Source: Bacteroidota bacterium
Lineage (GTDB): Bacteria; Bacteroidota; Bacteroidia; Chitinophagales; Saprospiraceae
NCBI GenBank assembly: GCA_030147525.1
Contig: JASBVF010000012.1
Coordinates: 105,307-169,306 of the forward strand
DNA: 64,000 nucleotides
Direction: 5' to 3'
A program made the position numbers and the translations under genes. The notes under the pieces are model-generated. The model was not told the origin of the DNA. It did no database searches and saw nothing but the letters and a program-made list of their open reading frames with translations. Within the stretch, counting starts at the first letter, position 1. Every line of letters begins with the position of its first letter. Shown one piece after another: positions 61,255 to 64,000 of this stretch.

Positions 61255-62670
61255 TTAGAAATTTGGTGAAAATAGCCGGTAGTTCGTGCTTTCACCGATT
61301 AGTTTCAACCTTTCGGGGGAGGCTTCCGGCACGTTAGGTTTTCTGACGAAAAGCACATCACCCGGCGCAAGTGCTTCCGGTCTTTTTGAAAAATCGAGGT
61401 GCCGGTTTTGAAAATAAAGATACAGCAACACGTCCTGCTCGATGGGGCCTGTGGGCACGATGGCGCTCGCATTCGATAGCTTTTCTGCATTTTCAACGAT
61501 GATGGCGGGCCGGGGCTTTGGAGTCAGGATTTCATAAAAACGCCGGCCCAGGGTGAACACCAGTAAGGCTGCGAATGCGTATTTCACCCAACCGTATTTC
61601 ACCCAAAAATGACGGATGCCGTAAAACGTGGCGATACCCACAAATGGCAGCGCAGGGGCCAGATACCAGCGGTTGGATTTGGCGGCGATGGTCAGGAAAA
61701 TGACAAGCGGGAAATACAGGCAAAGCGACAGCAGCAGCAGCCGGTGTTTTTCATTTTTTAAAAACCGCATGGCAAAGCCGCTGCCGTTTTTGAACGTTTT
61801 GAAAAGCCCGAATGCCAGGAATCCGAAGAAAACCAGGTGCCAGAGGTTGAAACTTTTGTCGAGGCTGTAAAAAAAGAAATTCAGGTCGAAAGGCTCCTTC
61901 CAACCTTCGCCTGGCTGGGTGAAGCGGGTCCAGAGATCCGTGATGAAAAGGCGGTCGAAGGAAGTCAGGGAAGCATCGTTTTGGGCTACCCGGATGCCGT
62001 AAAAATGTTGGGTCAAAAACCAACTTAGAGGAAACATCGCAGCGATGAAAACTGCTATCCACATTCCTTTTGCCCGTATCAGTTTTTTAAATCGTCCAGT
62101 AAAAATGGTATACAGTAACAGTCCCGGCGCCAAGACACCTGCCGCCGGGCCTTTCACGAGGAAGGCCAGTCCCCAGAGCAGGCCCCACCCGTAAACGGCC
62201 TTTTTTTGACCAAAATCAAAATAGCGCAGGAAAAAATAAGTCCCGCCTGTCAAACAACAAACAAGCATTGCGTCGAAGTCGCCCGTGCGGCCCACATGCC
62301 AGCCGATGAGGCCGTTGACAGAGGCAAGGAGCAGTAGTGTGCAGCCTGCGAAAAATTCGGAGCGGTAGAGGGTGATAATTTTAAAAATGAAAAAAAATGC
62401 CGTGACGATGGCCAGTGCGGAAGGAATTCTCAACGCTAATTCGTTGAACCCGAATATTTTAAAAGAAAGCGCCACCAGCCAGGCCATGAACGGCGGTTTC
62501 ACCTGCCAGGTGTCGGGTTGTCCGAAGTAGTGGAGGTTGACCCAGTCGCCGTTTTGCAACATTTCGATGGCGTTGACGCCCATGCGGGCTTCGTCCCAGG
62601 GAGAAATGGGGTGCTGGCCGAGGCAAAGGAAAGCGAGCAGGACGACGACGAGGGCTGTGAGGTATTTCAT
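61255..62670 (-). CDS. ArnT/PMT-type membrane glycosyltransferase
   Basis: 471 residues from the ATG at 62670 (MKYLTALVVVLLAFLCLGQHPISPWDEARMGVNAIEML); the 27 in-frame residues upstream come from a TTCTACATT-type quasi-repeat. The first loop has PWDEAR with the catalytic-type Asp-Glu found in GT83 enzymes, then HYFGQPDTWQVKPPFMAWL. About 12 membrane helices. Probably modifies a cell-envelope glycan or lipid; the paired gene downstream suggests a two-enzyme unit. Confidence 0.88.
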   Translation of the reverse strand: MKYLTALVVVLLAFLCLGQHPISPWDEARMGVNAIEMLQNGDWVNLHYFGQPDTWQVKPPFMAWLVALSFKIFGFNELALRIPSALAIVTAFFFIFKIITLYRSEFFAGCTLLLLASVNGLIGWHVGRTGDFDAMLVCCLTGGTYFFLRYFDFGQKKAVYGWGLLWGLAFLVKGPAAGVLAPGLLLYTIFTGRFKKLIRAKGMWIAVFIAAMFPLSWFLTQHFYGIRVAQNDASLTSFDRLFITDLWTRFTQPGEGWKEPFDLNFFFYSLDKSFNLWHLVFFGFLAFGLFKTFKNGSGFAMRFLKNEKHRLLLLSLCLYFPLVIFLTIAAKSNRWYLAPALPFVGIATFYGIRHFWVKYGWVKYAFAALLVFTLGRRFYEILTPKPRPAIIVENAEKLSNASAIVPTGPIEQDVLLYLYFQNRHLDFSKRPEALAPGDVLFVRKPNVPEASPERLKLIGESTNYRLFSPNF

Positions 62671-62781
62671 TTTGAAGGTAAAATGTAGAACGCCCAATGT
62701 AGAATGCAGAAATGAGAACCCTGCATGCTGCGAAAAAAAATTGCAAAACACCTGAAATAGTCAAATCCTGGCTAATTCACA

Positions 62782-63822
62782 TTATGCATTATCCAAATAC
62801 CCCGCCACCCGTCTGCTCGCAACTTCAATCACCCCGGGCAATTGGCGCATATCCTTTCCTTTTGTCAGCACTGTCAGTAGGTAAGGTTTATCTTTAATAA
62901 AAATAACCCCCGACTCATTCAACTCAAATTCAGTCTCCGGGTGATTCCATTCGCCGAACTTATGCCACATTTTAGTCCCTGAAGGCAGCCCTTTTTTAAA
63001 CCCATCCTTAAACGCACACCGGGCCAGTATTTCCGCTGCATATTCTGACGATTCCGCATTCAGCAGTGAAGCGTTAAATATAGACTTCATCATAGCTGAA
63101 AACTCCACGGCATTCATTTTCATAGCCATTCGCTGTGGGTCTGCTGCTTTGATCGATAAATCGGTAAATAGTTTTTGCACCTGCTCAAATTCCACGTATT
63201 TCGACAAAAACCTGCTCGCATAGTTATCCGAATACTCGATCATATACTCCAGGATTTCCCGCAGCTTATATTTCTGCCCCGGCACCAGTTCTTTTTCAGG
63301 TGTGAAATACACCGTGTTCGGCGAGCTGTCTCCATATCTTTCAAACACCACCACCTCTTCCAGCAACGCCGGATTTTTCTGAACTTTTTGCAAGAAACCA
63401 ATCATCAGCGGCACCTTCAGGAATGAAGCCGGGTAGAACATTTCCTCCCGGTTAACTACGGTCCAGGTCTCATCTTCCAATGATTCAATATACACCGAAA
63501 TCGCCGTGACCTTTCCGGCCTTTTTCAGACTGTCAATCCAGCCTTCCAGTTGCATTTTTAAAGGTGAAAAACTTGTCGACTCACGGGTAGTCCCTGCCGA
63601 AACAATCGGCTTGATCAGGTTGTAACCTTCTATCCTGCGTATCTCCCGAGCATCTGCAGAGTCATTCACTATTGCCGCATCTTTCCTTGGCTCGAAAACA
63701 GACCGGTAAATATCCCCGGAATGAGAAAACAACAACGATAACAAAGAACCGGTCACAAAGGAAAGGAGCAAGAAGAAAAGGAAGGACCTTTTGGAAAACC
63801 AGATTAGTTGCAGCGGGAACAT
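62782..63822 (-). CDS. Serine hydrolase with class A beta-lactamase fold
   Basis: 346 residues with an N-terminal membrane anchor (FLFFLLLSFVTGSLLSLLF). Active-site motifs: Ser 133 in SFLK, SDN at 198-200 and KFG in the last third (MWHKFGEWNH), in place of KTG. The Glu 166 region of true class A enzymes is not obvious. It could be a peptidoglycan endo- or carboxypeptidase or an unusual beta-lactamase; resistance cannot be concluded from sequence. No gene was seen in the last 178 bases of the window. Confidence 0.85.
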   Translation of the reverse strand: MFPLQLIWFSKRSFLFFLLLSFVTGSLLSLLFSHSGDIYRSVFEPRKDAAIVNDSADAREIRRIEGYNLIKPIVSAGTTRESTSFSPLKMQLEGWIDSLKKAGKVTAISVYIESLEDETWTVVNREEMFYPASFLKVPLMIGFLQKVQKNPALLEEVVVFERYGDSSPNTVYFTPEKELVPGQKYKLREILEYMIEYSDNYASRFLSKYVEFEQVQKLFTDLSIKAADPQRMAMKMNAVEFSAMMKSIFNASLLNAESSEYAAEILARCAFKDGFKKGLPSGTKMWHKFGEWNHPETEFELNESGVIFIKDKPYLLTVLTKGKDMRQLPGVIEVASRRVAGYLDNA

Positions 63823-64000
63823 GAATCAGATATTTAAGGATTAAATACAGGGTAAAAGTATCGCTGTGTGTTTCCACACAACTTTTGATATAATGATTCC
63901 CGAGAACAAAAGTCACATGAATAAAGCTGTCTGAAAGTCCTGTTTTTCTTCCTTATTGGCCCTATTATTTACAGTCTGTCAGCCATCCGTCAAATCTCTC

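Noticed and set aside
62782..63822. Antibiotic-resistance beta-lactamase
   Set aside because: The KTG box is KFG and the class A Glu region is not evident, so only a serine hydrolase of that fold can be claimed.

Overview
The window is chromosomal DNA from a member of the Bacteroidota, most likely the Saprospirales or a close relative. The evidence is a type IX secretion sorting domain of type A (first gene) and type B (50.7-56.4 kb adhesin), a SusC/SusD pair, Bacteroidota promoters (TTTG, about 20 bases, TAnnTTTG), few Shine-Dalgarno sequences, and families typical of the phylum (YHYH, CotH, four-helix-bundle, DUF4143 ATPase). No rRNA, tRNA, CRISPR array, phage or intact transposase was seen. 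The species cannot be named from sequence alone.

Layout. 0-8 kb: end of a secreted T9SS protein, malic enzyme, a KDG-type sugar kinase, and a BamA/Omp85 protein. 8.3-14.2 kb: a stress-type cluster made of an ECF sigma factor, an anti-sigma-like membrane protein and a Spy/CpxP-like protein in one operon, plus a YHYH lipoprotein and a broken CotH gene. The sigma operon, YHYH and CotH all have the same bipartite promoter (CCGAAGGATT, 14 bases, GTCTAA) 27-30 bases before the start, which points to a local ECF regulon. A DUF4143 ATPase and an AraC remnant lie inside this region.

14.2-23.7 kb: a polysaccharide utilisation locus, susC-susD-PL6 lyase-heparinase II/III-type lyase, probably for alginate. 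A Nudix-domain regulator of the AraR/NrtR type is divergent from it, with direct and inverted repeats lying over both promoters. 24.7-27.5 kb: the regulator reads into 4-hydroxyproline epimerase, a four-helix-bundle gene lying between complementary arms, and a D-amino-acid dehydrogenase. Together with an alpha-L-fucosidase (35.1 kb) and the kinase at 4.3 kb, this suggests growth on algal biomass.

27.5-38 kb: PBP1A, MgtC/SapB-DUF4010 protein, OB-fold protein, amino acid permease, lipoproteins, fucosidase and a TlpA-like oxidoreductase. 38-43.3 kb: an ion and osmotic cluster (CorA, MscS, TrkA, TrkH). 43-50.6 kb: small unknowns, a sortilin/BNR-propeller protein, an rRNA methyltransferase, and an AbiEii-type toxin gene broken by one TGA. 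50.7-56.4 kb: a giant repeat adhesin. 56.5-63.8 kb: YebC, Uma2 nuclease, an amidohydrolase lacking the usual metal motif, two ArnT/PMT-type glycosyltransferases and a beta-lactamase-fold serine hydrolase.

The strongest unexplained signal is structural. Several unrelated sequence families share one architecture, two inverted arms. In some the arms are themselves small palindromes (REPIN-like; two families carry GTAG/GTAA at the foot). In others the arms are short quasi-repeats ending next to a start codon. One pair encloses a whole gene, and related elements are built into coding sequence.
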